Notes under the pieces: generated by a model | What the model was told of the DNA's origin: nothing | Seen by the model: the letters and a program-made list of their open reading frames with translations, nothing else | Database searches by the model: none | Shown here: piece by piece, positions 40,201 through 52,746 of the stretch | Position numbering within the stretch: the first letter of the stretch is position 1 | Layout: each line of letters begins with the position of its first letter | Position numbers and translations under genes: made by a program | Assembly: GCF_030463565.1 (NCBI RefSeq) | Contig: NC_134643.1 | Coordinates: 8,044,657-8,108,656, forward strand | Origin: Pelecanus crispus | Lineage: Eukaryota > Chordata > Aves > Pelecaniformes > Pelecanidae | DNA length: 64,000 nt | Direction: 5' to 3'

Positions 40201-41066
40201 TTGCTGCAAAGGCACCTGCTTTCTCCAAAGCCTGAGCAAGGTGTCCAAGAGCTTGCTTTATACAGCAAGAGTCATTACTGTAGCTCAAAAATCCAGCCCT
40301 TACTCCTCTGAATTTGGCCTGCCAAATTTTTGCCAAGAGCTGCAGTACCCAGGTGAGGTCCCAGCTACGACAGGAGGGGGCTGGAAGCAGGAAAGGAAGC
40401 AGCACTCTACAGCTGAGGAGTTAGACAGGACAAAAAGCACACAGACAGGAAAGATAAAGGTTCATTGATAACCAGTCCTCTCATGCTATAGTATCTATCA
40501 TGCCGCAGACTCTATATTACTTCTCCATTTTCTTTACACATTTTTAACTGTTGATTTAATTTAATTTTGCCATGGCAGGATTAGCAGGCAGGCTACAGAG
40601 GTGAAAGGACATTACATTAAGACAGCACATTAATCCTCTATCCCACCCAAGGCAGAAGCAAAACCAAACAAATAGCAGCTTCCTGGAAATTGAATTTCTG
40701 TTATCCAGATGTCAAAGATGTAATACCCCAATTACACAAACTATTGCCAGTGAAGCATGCCAGCGAATATGCAATGTAAATGGGGTGAGCACAGAGCTGC
40801 AAAACTGCAGAGTCAGCATCTGGCTCTCTGAGTGAGTGATAATTAGCACTGTGTGTAGACACTAATAAACATTTATGTCTGAAATTACAACTTTTAGCAG
40901 TGTTAATAAAGGATATATTGGCAATTCGTAGAATAAAAGGGTCTTGAAAAGAACGTCATATTAAACAATGGCAGGCGCTTCCTGTGCTTGCACAGAGATT
41001 TTTTTCCTCCCTAATTGCAAATGGCCACGCTATGTTGCTCGGAAATTAATCAACACAAGCACATAC

Positions 41067-41150
41067 CTAAAAAAACTGGTTGTGTTTCTTTGGTCTCCCC
41101 ATTAACATCATTGCTGTAGTCAGAGATCTTATATATCTCATGATGGTAAT
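41067..41150 (-). CDS. BEND7: BEND7 exon 2
   Basis: The acceptor is CATTCCAG and the donor is TTAG|GTATGT, both in phase 1. The 84-base exon encodes residues 21-49, DYHHEIYKISDYSNDVNGETKE and onward to VFL. This matches the mammalian segment after the basic N-terminus, and the exon is found by that match. No known domain is assigned. Confidence 0.95.
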   Translation of the reverse strand: MTIMRYIRSLTTAMMLMGRPKKHNQFF

Positions 41151-44100
41151 CTGGAATGAAAAACGATAAAAAAAATTAGAACTCAAGTGATCTGGAAAAA
41201 ATGAACACTGAACACATTGCTACAGTTTTACTACATAATTTATCAATATATCTGCAGTTTATTTCATGTACATCAAACTAACCACAGAAAATGTGCTCTG
41301 TATCAGCACCTCCTAAAAAAAACTTTGCCCACACTGGAGAGACTCAGCTCAAATATTTCACAGATTTTAGGGAATAGCTACGCCTGCCCTAAATTACTGT
41401 GTTCATTTTCACAGCAAATTATCCCACCAGATGCCAATTATCTGGCTTCTTGCTCTACAGATGGAAAGCAGATTTATAATGAAAACTTTACCTTACCAGA
41501 GACCAAGGGAAACTTTCAAACTTCACCTCAATCAGAAAATCAGCACTGTACATTAGGGCTGCATCATTCAGCTATACTGACTCATCTTGGTGTCACTGGC
41601 CTCTGAATTCTGAAGAAAGGAGGATCAGGGACACCTTAGGATATTCACCTATAGAAACTAACATCTCTGATAACCCCAAGAATAAACATTAGCATCTTGT
41701 ATTCAGAGATGTTACAGGATTTAAAAAAAAAATCACCACTGAATTTCTATTTCAAATAAAAGAATATTTTTCTGTGAAGATCTCCGCTGTAATCCCAGGC
41801 AGGTGTTCAGTAAAACCAGAGCTTTGTTTACATGTGTGTACAGAGGGAATAGTAAGTCCAAGGAAAAAAAGAGAAGTCTAAAGGCAGCTCTCCTGGATGC
41901 TATTTCTGACTCTGCTACTGGCACACGCTTTGTCCTTCGGCAAATCGCTCAAGACTGAACAATATATTCAGTGTCTTGAAACAGCCACCTCTCCACCTAA
42001 TTCCTTTAACACCCTCCCAGTTCCCAACGCTCTCAGCTACTCCCTCCATAAACTGGTTTTTATGTTTACCCACCTCACAAAAAGCGAGGTAGAGATTAAC
42101 TTATGGAAGAGCACTTTGGGGGATTCACTTAAAAGGCACAACAGAAGCGGAGGGTGGCATAAGCAGCTCTTTCTGCCAGGAGCAGCACACCTGCACCTCT
42201 GACAAAACAGTAACAGGAGCAGAAAGGTCTCCTGGAAGCCAAACTTCTTTTTGTTATGTGCTGTTTATTTGTACAGCACGACTGTCTCGAGGGCACAAGA
42301 GGAGGAACAACCCAGTAAGTAAACTAGAATCAAACCTAACACAGCGACGCAAAAGAAAGAAAAGAGCCTGGAAAGAAAATGAGGGGAAAAAAAACACAAC
42401 AGGGAGTTGGAGAGGTCAGCGACGAGGTGCCATGCAAAGGGTTCCTCTGCCTACCGAGCACGCCCAGCGAGTAAAACGAGTAAAGGTGAAGTTTGAGATA
42501 CGACATCAAGGAAGTAAAGGCTCCTTTCACAAGGCTAAAACTATGGGATTTATGCCGACTGCCCTCCACGGTCATTAGCTGTCCTGCTGAGGAGGGGGAG
42601 TGATGGAGCGGCTGGGTGGGCAGCCGGTGGCCAGCCAAGGTCAGCCCACCTCACTCTGCATTTTCATCCTCTCAAGGGTGTCCAAGAGCTGCTAGGAGTG
42701 AGTATGTGGAAACTAGGAATTAAATGACTTACAGACTCACGGTCCTTAGATATATAGATTACACGTGGTTTCTTCGCTGGCACTTCCCTCTGTACATCCA
42801 GCTGGTCACAATATCCTTCTGATCTACAGCTGTTGCCTTAAAGTCACCACATTTCACCCCAGAGGCAGCTGCGTTTTAGTGCAGGAATGGATTTCCTCTC
42901 GATCTGGTCATTATTGATCATCTCGTTAAGGGGCTCTGAAGTTTTTTGGGGGGACAGAATAAGCACTGTACGGGCACACATCATTAACAGATGGTGTGTT
43001 ACCAACGAATCGACACAGCATACCCTTTTCTGTTTGGTTTCCTTCTTCTGCCTCAGATGTCACAGTCCAGGCGCTGCGAAATCCGCATCAATTTCACAAC
43101 AGCAAACACCAAACTGTGACATTACAGAATGACTCCAGCAAGAGGCAAAGGCCAATTACAAGAGACAACTATTTATACATAATTATCTTTCTAATCAACT
43201 GTGATAGAAAAAGAGTATGCAAGTGCAGACTCACATGCAAAACGTGATTTTTATCTCCTCCATTCTCCAAGTACAAAGACATAATTTTCTCTCTAGGATG
43301 TGTTTTTAGAGTAGCCTTCTATTTGACTTTCCCCATCCACAAAGAGAGCCCAGATAAAATAAGAATTACTAATAATGTACCACCATAACTGAATTTACCT
43401 ATTAAAACAAGGTTAAATAGATTGTCTTATGCTCTGAGGCATATCTAAACCTGTGACGAGTGGCAACTAAGAACTGACAAAATAGTCATCTATTTCTGAT
43501 AGTACACATATTCTTTTTACAGCTCCCTTAGGACAGAAATAAAACCACGTCTTCAATTTCAGTTTTGCTTTTCCACGTTTCACTTTCACCCCCCCAGGCT
43601 CCAGCCCAGTCCTGCACTAACTCTGCCTCTGAGTTGGGAGCATGTTCGATATCAAAACCCCACAAACCAAACCTGCTCTCCGTAGAAACTGAACCCTCGG
43701 CAGGTTTGCTAATGCATACAGACCTCCAATACGTTTCAGACAGGTCTGCTGGGTCACTGCCCCTCTAGTTTTTAACTAAGGGAGTATGTGTGATACTCCA
43801 GACCCCCCTACAACGATACAGCAGTCATTATTTACTATTCCTACCAAGTGAGTTTATTTCCATCTTTAAATTTCTTCACGCCAAACACGATTTTGCCGAG
43901 CACCTGCAAAGACATCGCTCTTCAGACAGCAAGTCTTGACACCTGCGTGCGTGTCCCCCCTTTCCCAAGTGTGACATTACATCCAAGCAGTCACCTGCCT
44001 TGAACTTGGCATGCAGGACACACACGGCGTTTCATGGAGATATTCCCGTCCAATACTTGGAAACACAAAAGGAAAAAAGATCGCAAGCCAAATCCATTAG

Positions 44101-44991
44101 GGCAAAAAGATCTCATCGGCCGGAGAAGGCATAAAGCCCCAACCAAAATAAATCCCTGCGGCTGGGAAGTCCACCTGTTAAAATGCCTACCAGCGCCTCT
44201 ATCTTTTCATTATTTATTATTTAAAAAACCCCAACAACAAGACAAACACAGAGCTGTGCTTCTTCCCTGACATGAATCCAAATATTTCCCCTCGCAATCC
44301 CTTTTAAAAAAAATCCTCTTTTCCAAAAGCAAACACACCCCGAGTGAACAAGTTACACGCCAGCGGCTCTCCCCTGCCCACGTACAATTAATTAGCTGCG
44401 TGGATTTTTAATAAAGCAACCTCTATTCGGCTTTCCTTTGAAATACGCGGATGTACGCAGTCAAGGGGAGGAAAAAAACACCCAAAACACAATAAATCCA
44501 CAGGAGTTGAATACTAAGAAGGTCGGCTGCTGCTCAAGTGTCATTATTTTTTGCTCGCTTCCCGATTTTACCTTTTCTCCACCTCCCCCCACCCCCCAAA
44601 GCAGGATTTACCACGAAACAAGATCCAACTTTATTTTGTGCAAGATCTACCTGGAGAAAAAAAAAAAAAACAAAAAACAAACACGTCCACCTTTCTGGGG
44701 TGGCTGGGGGGGGGGGAGGGTGTTTTTGAAACAACACGTAACACACTCGCAAAAAAATAATTTAAAAAAAGAGTGGGGGGGTTTAAAAAACAAATAATAG
44801 AAGGCGTGCAGTGGTTTCGGGGAGTTGAGGCAGATTGCGGAGTTAAAGAGGAGGCGCGGGCAGGGAGAGGCGTTGCGGGGAGCGGGGCACCGGCGTTTCA
44901 TAACCCCCGCTCCCCCCGGCGCCGGAGTCCGGGCTGCCCCCGGCGAGGGAACAAAGCCCGGGCCGCCCCCGCCGCCGCCGCCGCCCCTTAC
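41151..44991 (-). other. BEND7: BEND7 intron 1
   Basis: A 3.8-kb intron. Its 5' end is GC-rich and inside the CpG island, with a GCC-repeat just after the donor (about 44969-44985). A-rich and G-rich runs follow (44655-44668, 44706-44719). No repeat element or other exon is seen. Confidence 0.85.
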
Positions 44992-45052
44992 CTTCGTTGA
45001 TCAGTTTAAAGCTTTGGGATTTCCTGCTTCTCTTCCTCTGGGTGAACTCCAT
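44992..45052 (-). CDS. BEND7: BEND7 exon 1 with start codon
   Basis: The ATG at 45052 sits in a good Kozak context (A at -3, G at +4). The first 20 residues are MEFTQRKRSRKSQSFKLINE, close to the mammalian N-terminus, with a basic RKRSRK cluster that may act in nuclear import. An in-frame stop lies upstream at 45131-45133 and no ATG intervenes, so this is the start. The donor is GAAG|GTAAGG, leaving phase 1. Confidence 0.96.
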
Positions 45053-46016
45053 GCTGCGGGCAGGAAGGAGCGGGGCGGCCGGGCGGCCAGCCGGCGGCGG
45101 CGGTGGCAGGACCAAGGTCCGTCTCTTTAATCAGCAAAACACGCGGGGGCTGGGAGACGGCGGCTCCGGCGGCGAATAAAGGGATCCGGGACAAGTTGGC
45201 TCCGGTCTCCCCCCCCCCCCTCCCCCGTGCCTCCCGCCCCAAACTTTGAGGGAAAGCGGGGTGCGGCGGGGGGAGCCCGCGGGGCGATGCCGGGCAGCGC
45301 CGCCGCCGCCTTCCCCCCCGCCGGCTGCGCGGCCGCGGCCCGGCGGCGAAGGGCGGCCCGCAATGGCTCGCCGCCGGCTCCGGGACCCCGGTGCCACCTG
45401 CTGGGGGAAGGCGGCGCGCAGCCCGGCGCGCCCCGCGGCGGTTCCGCCGGCCCCGGCCCTGAGCCGCCACCCCGAGGCCGGCCCGTCGCCACACGGCAGG
45501 CCGGGCAAGGCGGCCGGCGCCGCCGGGCCCCGCCGCGGGGGCGGCGGAGAGGGGGGCTGGCGGGAGAGGGGCCGAGAGGGCAGCGCCATTTTGTGTGCCC
45601 CCTCCCGCCGCCTCCCCGCACCCCCCCCCCCCCCCCCGGCACTGCCGCGCTCCCCCTGCCGTGCCCCGCCGCCGCCGCAGCCTCCGCCGCGGCCTCCCCT
45701 TCCCGCCCCGGGACGGCGCTGCGGCCCCGCGGCTCCCCGGCGGGCAGGGGGTGGCCGGCCCTGAGGGAGCGGCGGCCTCTCGGCGCGGCCTTGCGCTGCC
45801 GCCGGGCGCCCGGGGCCGCTCCGCTGCCCGCGGGCCCCGCCGTCGGCGGCGGTGGGCGCCCCGGGGGGCTGGGGGGAGCTGCGAGCGTTCAGCGGCCCCG
45901 CAGACGGGCCCGGGCCGAGGTCCGGCGGGGCCGGGGTTGGACTTGGCGCTGGCGGGGCCGCAGCGTGCGGGAAGAAGGCGAACCCCGGGAACGGGGCTTG
46001 GCGGACGCCAACAGCT

Positions 46017-46045
46017 GCTAATTACCGTGTTGTACGGTAATTAGC
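46017..46045. promoter_or_regulatory. Perfect 12-bp-arm inverted repeat with TAATTA sites
   Basis: The left arm GCTAATTACCGT (46017-46028) and its exact reverse complement ACGGTAATTAGC (46034-46045) are separated by GTTGT. Each arm holds a TAATTA-type homeodomain site, in opposite orientation. It lies at the far edge of the CpG island, about 970 bases upstream of the BEND7 ATG. It could be a dimeric transcription-factor site or a hairpin; function is inferred only. Confidence 0.7.
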
Positions 46046-46260
46046 GCAAGGATGTGCCCGCTTGCGTCGTGGACCGAGGCCTGGAGCAGCGCGCCGAGCC
46101 GCCGGCCGGGCCGGAGGAGGCCAAGCTTCGCCCGCGCTAGTTAAAGATGGGGCGCGTAGCAAGGGGAGCGGAGCCTGTGTCCCCGGGGGAGCGCGACCTG
46201 GCGACCCTGCGGTGGTCCCCAGGAGGTCACCGTGGCCGCCCGGCTGGCCCGAACACAGCT

Positions 46261-49200
46261 GAAGTTAGCGCCGTGATTTATTCACCACTTGACGCCTTCA
46301 GCCGTGCTTCCAGTTCACTTGACTGCGCTCGATTCGTTTCTGCTGTAGCGTTTTTCTTACGGTCAAGAATGCTTTTGCCTAAATCGGTTTGCGGTGTACC
46401 TTTTTCTACAGTCAGGAGTGCCTTTGCCTGTTGCCGGTAGAGGAAGGACCCAGGCTTTTGCAGTTATGACTACCGATAACTGAAAACACGGCTCCCGATC
46501 ATCATCTTGTGTTTTAAGAGTAGTCAGGCTGTGTTATGACAAGGAGAAGAGTATGTGATACTTGCATACGCCTACTCGAACAGATGCAAATGCCGATCTT
46601 CCCTTGGTCTCGTCAGAGTACCCAGGAGAATCCCGTTGGCTCCACTAATACTGACTGACCCGATCACTTGGAATAATGACATAAAATTAGTAAGAGGAAA
46701 GCAAATTGAGTATTAACAGTAGTGATCTGTGTCCTAACTGTGCGCACAGATGCAGCCAGACCTGAATTCTCTTGTGTAAGGTGCTGTCCAAACGCCACAC
46801 AGGGAGTATCCCTGGTTCTGAAAAACAAAATCGGGAAACGGGCTTAATGGTGAAGTGGTATCAGAAAATATGCCTAATGGTAAAATTTATTAGACTCTGG
46901 AAAATTAAATTCATGAGGGAGGTTATGGAAACCTCACAGATTGGGTAAGGGTGTAATTTTCTATTAAATTGCTAAGTGGAAAATCCCAGAGGCAATCAAT
47001 ATGCTACTTTTGGAATTTTCCTAAACTTCGCTGTAAGACTTTGTGAAAGGAAACTGGGCTAACGTACTATTTAAAATCCTGCATTATATATTTTTGGGAG
47101 GATGCTGAAGCAGCAAAGGTAGATGGATGTCATATGCTGTTTCCTAAATTCTGAGGGTCCAATTAATCTCTGGTACAGCGCAGTGAAGTCAGGTCTGAAA
47201 TGCGGCAGCAGTGTGCCTAAACTTTGTGTACAAAAAGAGGTTGGTTTCTTTTTTCTCCCCCTCTCCCCAGGCAGTCTGCTGATTCCTGTCTGCTAACTTT
47301 ATTTACAAGACTTAGAGCACTGCTGAAACTGTTGTGTTTGACTCTCATCCTTCCTGGGACAATAGGAGAATTTTTATAAAGCATAAGGCCTTCATTTACT
47401 GTTCGACTCACATGATAGGCTTTATCTTGCATTTGCCAAAGGAATGTGCTACAAAAATAAAAAGGTCTTTTCTGTTTTCTTCTGTTACTCAATTTTGTGA
47501 AACATTTTGGGGTATAATCTATGAGAAAGTGATGGCAGCATTTTATGAACTGCTCTTTTTCTCCTTTTAGTTCTTCCTTCTCTGTGCTGGATTTTTTTTT
47601 GCCTAAAGGGACACTCATGATTCGAAATGACATTTCAGTCTGAACGCTGCACACCGCAGTTTCAAGTAATGTTTAATGAGAGTTAGCACATCCCCTTTTT
47701 ATTAGTATTTCTCATTTTCCTTCTTGTGAATTAAAGAGATTCACTCTTTTCTACACGCAGAATAAGCTTGATCCTGCAAGCAAACCTAATTATGGTTAGA
47801 TGAGTAAATCTTGCGATTTCCATTTATGAAAGTATTAGCCAGTTTGGATATCCTGTCATCTCATCTGCATAAAAGTGAATTAGAAACTAGGACAAGGTGA
47901 CTTCAGGTAAAAGTCTTCTAGTTATCCACACAACACATAGGAGGATCCCGTAGCTGAAAACCAAGCTTTCCGTCCTGTACTGCTAATGTTTCTCAGATGT
48001 GACTTAGAAAAAACTACTTCCAGAAGGCAGGGGCTCCCGTGTACAGTAAGTTGTGAGGCTGTTGTGGGGCATTGGGGTGGGTATCCTACAACTGGCCTCG
48101 GACTGTCTGCTCATTTGTCACGGGCCACCATCGCATTATTCTAGCTGGAGAAACCCGGAGATGAAAGTTGTCTTTATTCCATTAGAATGGCTGCCTTGTG
48201 TCACCCTGGGTAGTCGCCGGCTGCATCGCTGTGGCAGCCAAGTCACTTAGGGTAAAGTGTGCTGGCTCCGAGGGGCAGGCAGCTTTTAATTTCATCTTTT
48301 ATTTCAGTTAATGTCTCAGTATGGGATTGTTATTATTACACATTAAGAACCCATAGTTCCTTTTTTCTGGTGAAAACATGGAAAATTCAGAGCATTTTGT
48401 ATATATTCATGAATAGTCACAAAGTATTTCCTCAGTCAAACCATTAATTGAGTAATGTGTTTTTCAAAATGCCATGAAATTAGCCAACTAAATAAGGGCT
48501 TTATCTTGCAACATACTCAAAGTCAGTATGATTGTCCCTGACTATTTCCTAGTTACCATTTTATTATGCTGCAAGTTACTTTCAAATTATCCCCTCCCCA
48601 TTCTAACTGATACTAATTTTCCCAACAATTTTCTGGTGTGTAAAATGCTTTTTTTTTTTTTTTCATTTCAGATGCTGGATCATGAGCTAACCAATTAAAT
48701 ATAATTAATCTAGTAATACTTAAGTATTAGCAGCAGCAGTGCTCTTCAGATCAGGATGTCCCAGACTTTTTTCTTTGCTTCCAGGCTCACAGGTGTGTCC
48801 CGTTAATTACAATATTTTTATTATTATTCAGAAAGTAGGATGGTGTAGGACAAAGAAGACTGAAGAATCTTAGAGCTGAGGAGAATTGTATGGGCGTACT
48901 AAGAGGTCCTTCAGCTTTTCAGTTGGAAAAATTATACTGGAAAAAACGAAGTCGATGGTTTGATCTGAGGCTTTAAGTCTAATGTCAAGGAATCCACGTG
49001 AGGCCGGGTGAAGTAGGGAGAGGCTGTTGACTGTCATATTAACAGCGCCATGACTGCTACTCGGAGCCTGAAGAAGTTCAGTGCAGTATTTGGAAGCAGG
49101 AGAAGGGCAAAGAGGTAAACTGGAGATCAGGAGCCGCATAGGTGACAGGTTAATACGTTAGCTATTTTGGTTAGTTATGTGTAATTAATGTCGTTGAGGA

Positions 49201-52200
49201 TTTTATAAACTCTGGTAGCGTTTTTCCCTTGCAGGTTTCCAGTGATGTTTTTGTGGTCATATAAAATATGTAGGCAGTACTTTTTCTCAGCTCGCAACTT
49301 GACAATAGGTCATGTTGATGTCGTGCTTACTATAAACCTTTCCTTTCGGGGGGCTTTTGTGTTGGCATTATCTGAGTACCGGGTCATTACAAAGGTAGGT
49401 TTCTGGATGTCCTGAAGAAGTCCAAAGCATAGGAGTGCAGTTTAACTTGTTTTCTGATTCCACCTTAAGTTCTTCCTGCATCATTTTACTCACGGTACTT
49501 GACATACTCTCTTTTTTACTTTGGGGCACTATTTTGAAATGGCTTCTTGTCCGTTCTGCTGCTTGTTTATCTTCCTCATATAAATGTAAAAGAAAGAACT
49601 ACAGGAGGGACCAATGTTTTCAGCTGTTTGCCAGCTCAGGGAGACCAAAACATTCCAGAACTATTTCAACAATAAAGAATATAACTGAATCTATGTACAA
49701 AGTGTTCTTTGTGTGTGCAGTTACAAGCCCTCTGTATATTTCTCTATCAGAACGCAAACCCCATTTTGACTGTAAGGCTGGGCTTTTCCTCCCCTCTGTC
49801 ATTTTATGTGTAGCTTGCACTAGACTGCAAGGAAGGGCAGTGTAGTCTAAGAGTCAAAGTTCCATGGTCATCCACTGATCAAACACTCGTAGGATAATTG
49901 GATATTAAGGTATTAGCTCTTCCCTAGGACAAACCAGTTTTCAGATTTGAATTCTGGGAGGAGTGGGTGGGGAGACTGAGGGGTCTAAGCAACAGATGTG
50001 GCTGGAGGATAAAGAAGAAAAGGTCTCAACAATGCTTTTATGAAAGCTCATGTGGAAGAGTAAAAAAAGTCTGCCCACATACATGCATGTCCTGTGCTTC
50101 TCAGCAACATGGAGGAATCATGAGCTGCACAAATTTTGCCCTGCCTCCCACTGAGAACCCAAGATGCTTCAAGGGAACTGAGGGCAATGTGAGTAGGGCT
50201 TGTTATTTTGCCTAGAACTTTGGGTTTTGTGCTATATAAAGAGTAACAGTGCTTAGAAATCTTAGTCTGGGTGTGTCTTTGCATCACTACCACTTCTGTC
50301 TAAAGAGGTGAAGTGTAAAGCCAGGCAGGCATTCTAGGAAAGGGCACATTTGAGGTTTGGGTAGTTCAGGAGTCGATGTTAATCGTGGTAGCCCGAGCAC
50401 AGTTAGGGTAAGCGGTCCCATTTCTGATGAACACTACAGGCACAAACTGCGGCAAGCTCAGCTCAGGGTCCAGCAGCCCAGTGAGTCCCCTGCTAGGAAG
50501 AGTTCAAAGAGGGTTTTGCTACTAATCATACCTACATTTTTGTGTCAGTTTGCTTCAGTCACAGCAGCTGAAGGCAGATGTAAGAGTGCAGCCATGGAAA
50601 GAGTCAATCACTGGAGCTATGGACGGAAAATGAATGCAGAATCGGCTGCAGGAACAATAGCATTTAGCAACGTTAGACAGCTCCTTGAGGCTGCAGGGTG
50701 AAGAAGCCCAGAGAACAGCCATCCTCCTTTAAGTCCTGACTGAGACTGATGTGGGGACATTATGCTGTGCCTCCCCAGCCCAGCCTTCTTGCCATTTCCA
50801 GCTTTCCACAGGGAGCTGCTCTCTGTGTCTTGATTCTGCCTTGATCGTCTTCTACTTCTCCTGCCACACATTAGTAAATATGCTTGCACTAAACTCAATG
50901 GGAGTTTGAAAACTAAAAGTAATGTGTGCTTTGGTATGCTACTAATCCACTTACTTGGATCCTCTTACAGCTCCTCTGGGCTGCCCTGATCCTCTCTATC
51001 AGCCCACCCAGCTGCTCTGATCTGCTCTCTAAACTTCTGCTGTGGCTGTATTAGAATCCCTGTCAGCTCACAGGGCTGCTGCCTCGACGCCTTCAATCCC
51101 CTCTCCCAATGAGAGTCTCTCTCCTAAATTACAGTCCCTGTAGCTCAGAATACTGATGCAAGCTAAAATAAATTCATGAAAAGGTGCTGCGGCTGCTACT
51201 AAGATGTTCTATTTCCCTAAATGTTTTCAAACAGTACTTATATTTCAGGCTGGAGAAATAGCTTAAGACACGTTCATAACCACCTGCCTGCTTTTCAGTT
51301 CTAGAAAAATGAAATTTCATTGCAAAGTACAATGTGGTTCAAAATCTACTCACACATGCACTTTTTAAAGACAGATTATGTGAATTTAATATCTGCGTCA
51401 GGCCAGAGACTGACAATATCTGAAAATAATGCTTTTATTTAGCAGTAAGAACATGCAGCAGCATTTTCATTAATGTGCCCCCCCCCGGATTTATCGTCAC
51501 AGATGTGTAGATATTGAAGACTCCATCACCCGTTCAATCCTTGGCTTCTCTGCTGAAGCAGCCAACGCACCTGAACAGGCGTTTTCTCTGAGATGGACAC
51601 ATCCTGCAGGGATCAAACTGACAACAGAAGTATGATCATTTAGTAACAACTTCGAGAGATTTCTTGCCTGGGTTGAATAGAAGCTAATGAACTCAAACTT
51701 AGAAGTACAATACTTTATGCTCAACCATTTATCTTCTGTACATATAAAAATAGAAGAAAAATAGATGTTTTTATGAGCTTTTCTACCATCCAGCGAGATC
51801 TGTTTGGCATTGGGGGGGGGTGGTGTCTCTGTTATGTTTATTCACCTAGAATTTGAATACAGCGAAAATGTCTCAAAAACGAGGGTTGTGAAGTGTAGAC
51901 CTTGCTTTGGAGAAGGCTGAGGAGAGAAACAATTGTATGGATCTAAAACTCAGTGCATGGAATTGGACAAACCAGTCTGCATTTGCAGGGATTAGTCCTG
52001 TTACTGCATCTTTCCCAGAAAGATTTTGCTGCTTGGATATCTGTAGTGCAGACTGACGCTGAGAGTAAGTATGTTCCCTGCTTAATGTGCTTTGCCCCAT
52101 ACTGCTGAAGTGCTAGAAAGAACATCTACAGAAATATCAACAATAACAACAACAAAAAGCACGATCATTTTCCTGCAAGGTGTTTTGAATTCTTTAACAG

Positions 52201-52302
52201 TCACAAATGGCCACTGCTGTCAAAAGAGCACGGTCTCCCTAGTGACATCTTGGGACTGATTCATTAGGGGCTCTGATGACATAGTGCCATAGGCTGAGTT
52301 AC
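46261..52302. other. Intergenic spacer, BEND7 side
   Basis: No gene is recognised. The longest open frame, 136 codons at 49435-49845, matches nothing I know and appears to be chance. Simple runs of T (48650-48663) and C/G (near 51478-51488, 51812-51820) occur. No interspersed repeat is recognised before the LTR at 52303. Confidence 0.7.
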
Positions 52303-52746
52303 TGTCCTGCTTTCGGCTGGGATAGAGTTAATTTTCTTCCTAGTAGCAGGCACAGTGCTGTGTTTTGGATTTAGTAGGAGAAGAATGTTGATAACACGCT
52401 GATGTTTTTAGTTGTTGCTGAGTACTGCTTATGCTAGTCAAGGACTTTTCAGCTTCCCATGCTCTGCCAGGTACACAAGAAACTGGGAGTGGGCACAGCC
52501 AGAATAGTTGATCCAAACTGACCAAAGGGCTATTCCATACCATATGGCGTCATGCTCAGTATAGAAACTGGGGGGGGTTGGCCGGGGAGCAGCGATTGCT
52601 GCTTGGGAACTGTCTGGGTATCGGTTGGCGGGTGGTGAGCAATTGCACTGTGCATCACTTGCTTTGTATATTATTACCATCGGGGTAGGGGGAGTGAGCG
52701 AGCGGCTGCGTGGTGCTTAGTTGCTGGCTGGGGCTAAACCACGACA
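52303..52746. mobile_element. Solo LTR 1, ERVL-like avian endogenous retrovirus
   Basis: The element begins TGTCCTGCTTTCGGC and ends AAACCACGACA, giving TG…CA termini. It is flanked by a perfect 5-bp target duplication, GTTAC (52298-52302 and 52747-52751). It shares roughly 95% of its first 370 bases with the LTR at 57308-57871. It lacks about 120 bases of that copy's AT-rich middle, so it carries an internal deletion. There is no internal retroviral sequence on either side, so it is a solo LTR left by recombination. A 5-bp duplication fits ERVL. Sense strand is not certain. Confidence 0.92.

Larger units (their letters stand above)
31464..41066 (-). other. BEND7: BEND7 intron 2 (largest intron)
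   Basis: A 9.6-kb intron. It contains a G/T-rich to C-rich low-complexity block at 33780-33925, an A28 run at 34265-34292, a G-rich run near 39224-39239, and two stretches rich in homeodomain-type sites (34141-34260 and 40560-40940) that could be regulatory. No exon or interspersed repeat is recognised. Confidence 0.8.
12528..45052 (-). other. BEND7: BEND7 gene body (coding exons 1-7, end unresolved)
   Basis: BEND7 is a nuclear protein with one C-terminal BEN domain, a fold used by related proteins for DNA binding and transcriptional repression; BEND7 itself is little characterised. Seven exons on the minus strand were found by their close match to mammalian BEND7 and by splice sites: 45052-44992, 41150-41067, 31463-31164, 25280-25158, 22759-22494, 18300-18075 and 12647-12528. 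Every junction is in phase, giving 393 codons plus one base with no stop. In order, the protein has a basic N-terminus (residues 1-20), an acidic-to-neutral linker, a Cys cluster and helix (162-189), a basic NLS-like block (212-219) and the BEN domain (about 282-385). The terminal exon is unresolved. An in-frame stop at 45131-45133 lies upstream of the ATG, so the start is secure. Confidence 0.95.
44820..46260. promoter_or_regulatory. CpG island over the BEND7 promoter and exon 1
   Basis: CpG density and GC content rise sharply over this stretch compared with AT-rich flanks. It covers BEND7 exon 1, its presumed 5' UTR and the upstream promoter. No TATA box is seen at a plausible distance. A YY1-like GCGCCATTTTG occurs at 45583-45593. 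C-runs at about 45210-45220 and 45621-45637 and GCC repeats are present. The exact transcription start cannot be read from sequence. Confidence 0.85.

Noticed and set aside
44843..45115. N-terminally extended BEND7 starting about 21 codons upstream of MEFT
   Set aside because: That start would be a TTG, not ATG, and an in-frame stop lies a few codons further upstream. The MEFT ATG has a good context and matches mammals.
45227..46021. Long plus-strand open frame (264 codons) rich in P, R, G and A
   Set aside because: It lies in the BEND7 CpG island, where GC-rich DNA lacks stop codons in several frames at once. Overlapping long frames on both strands show it is compositional.
49435..49845. 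136-codon plus-strand frame with hydrophobic start
   Set aside because: No recognised homology, no promoter or splice context, and composition like the surrounding AT-rich spacer.
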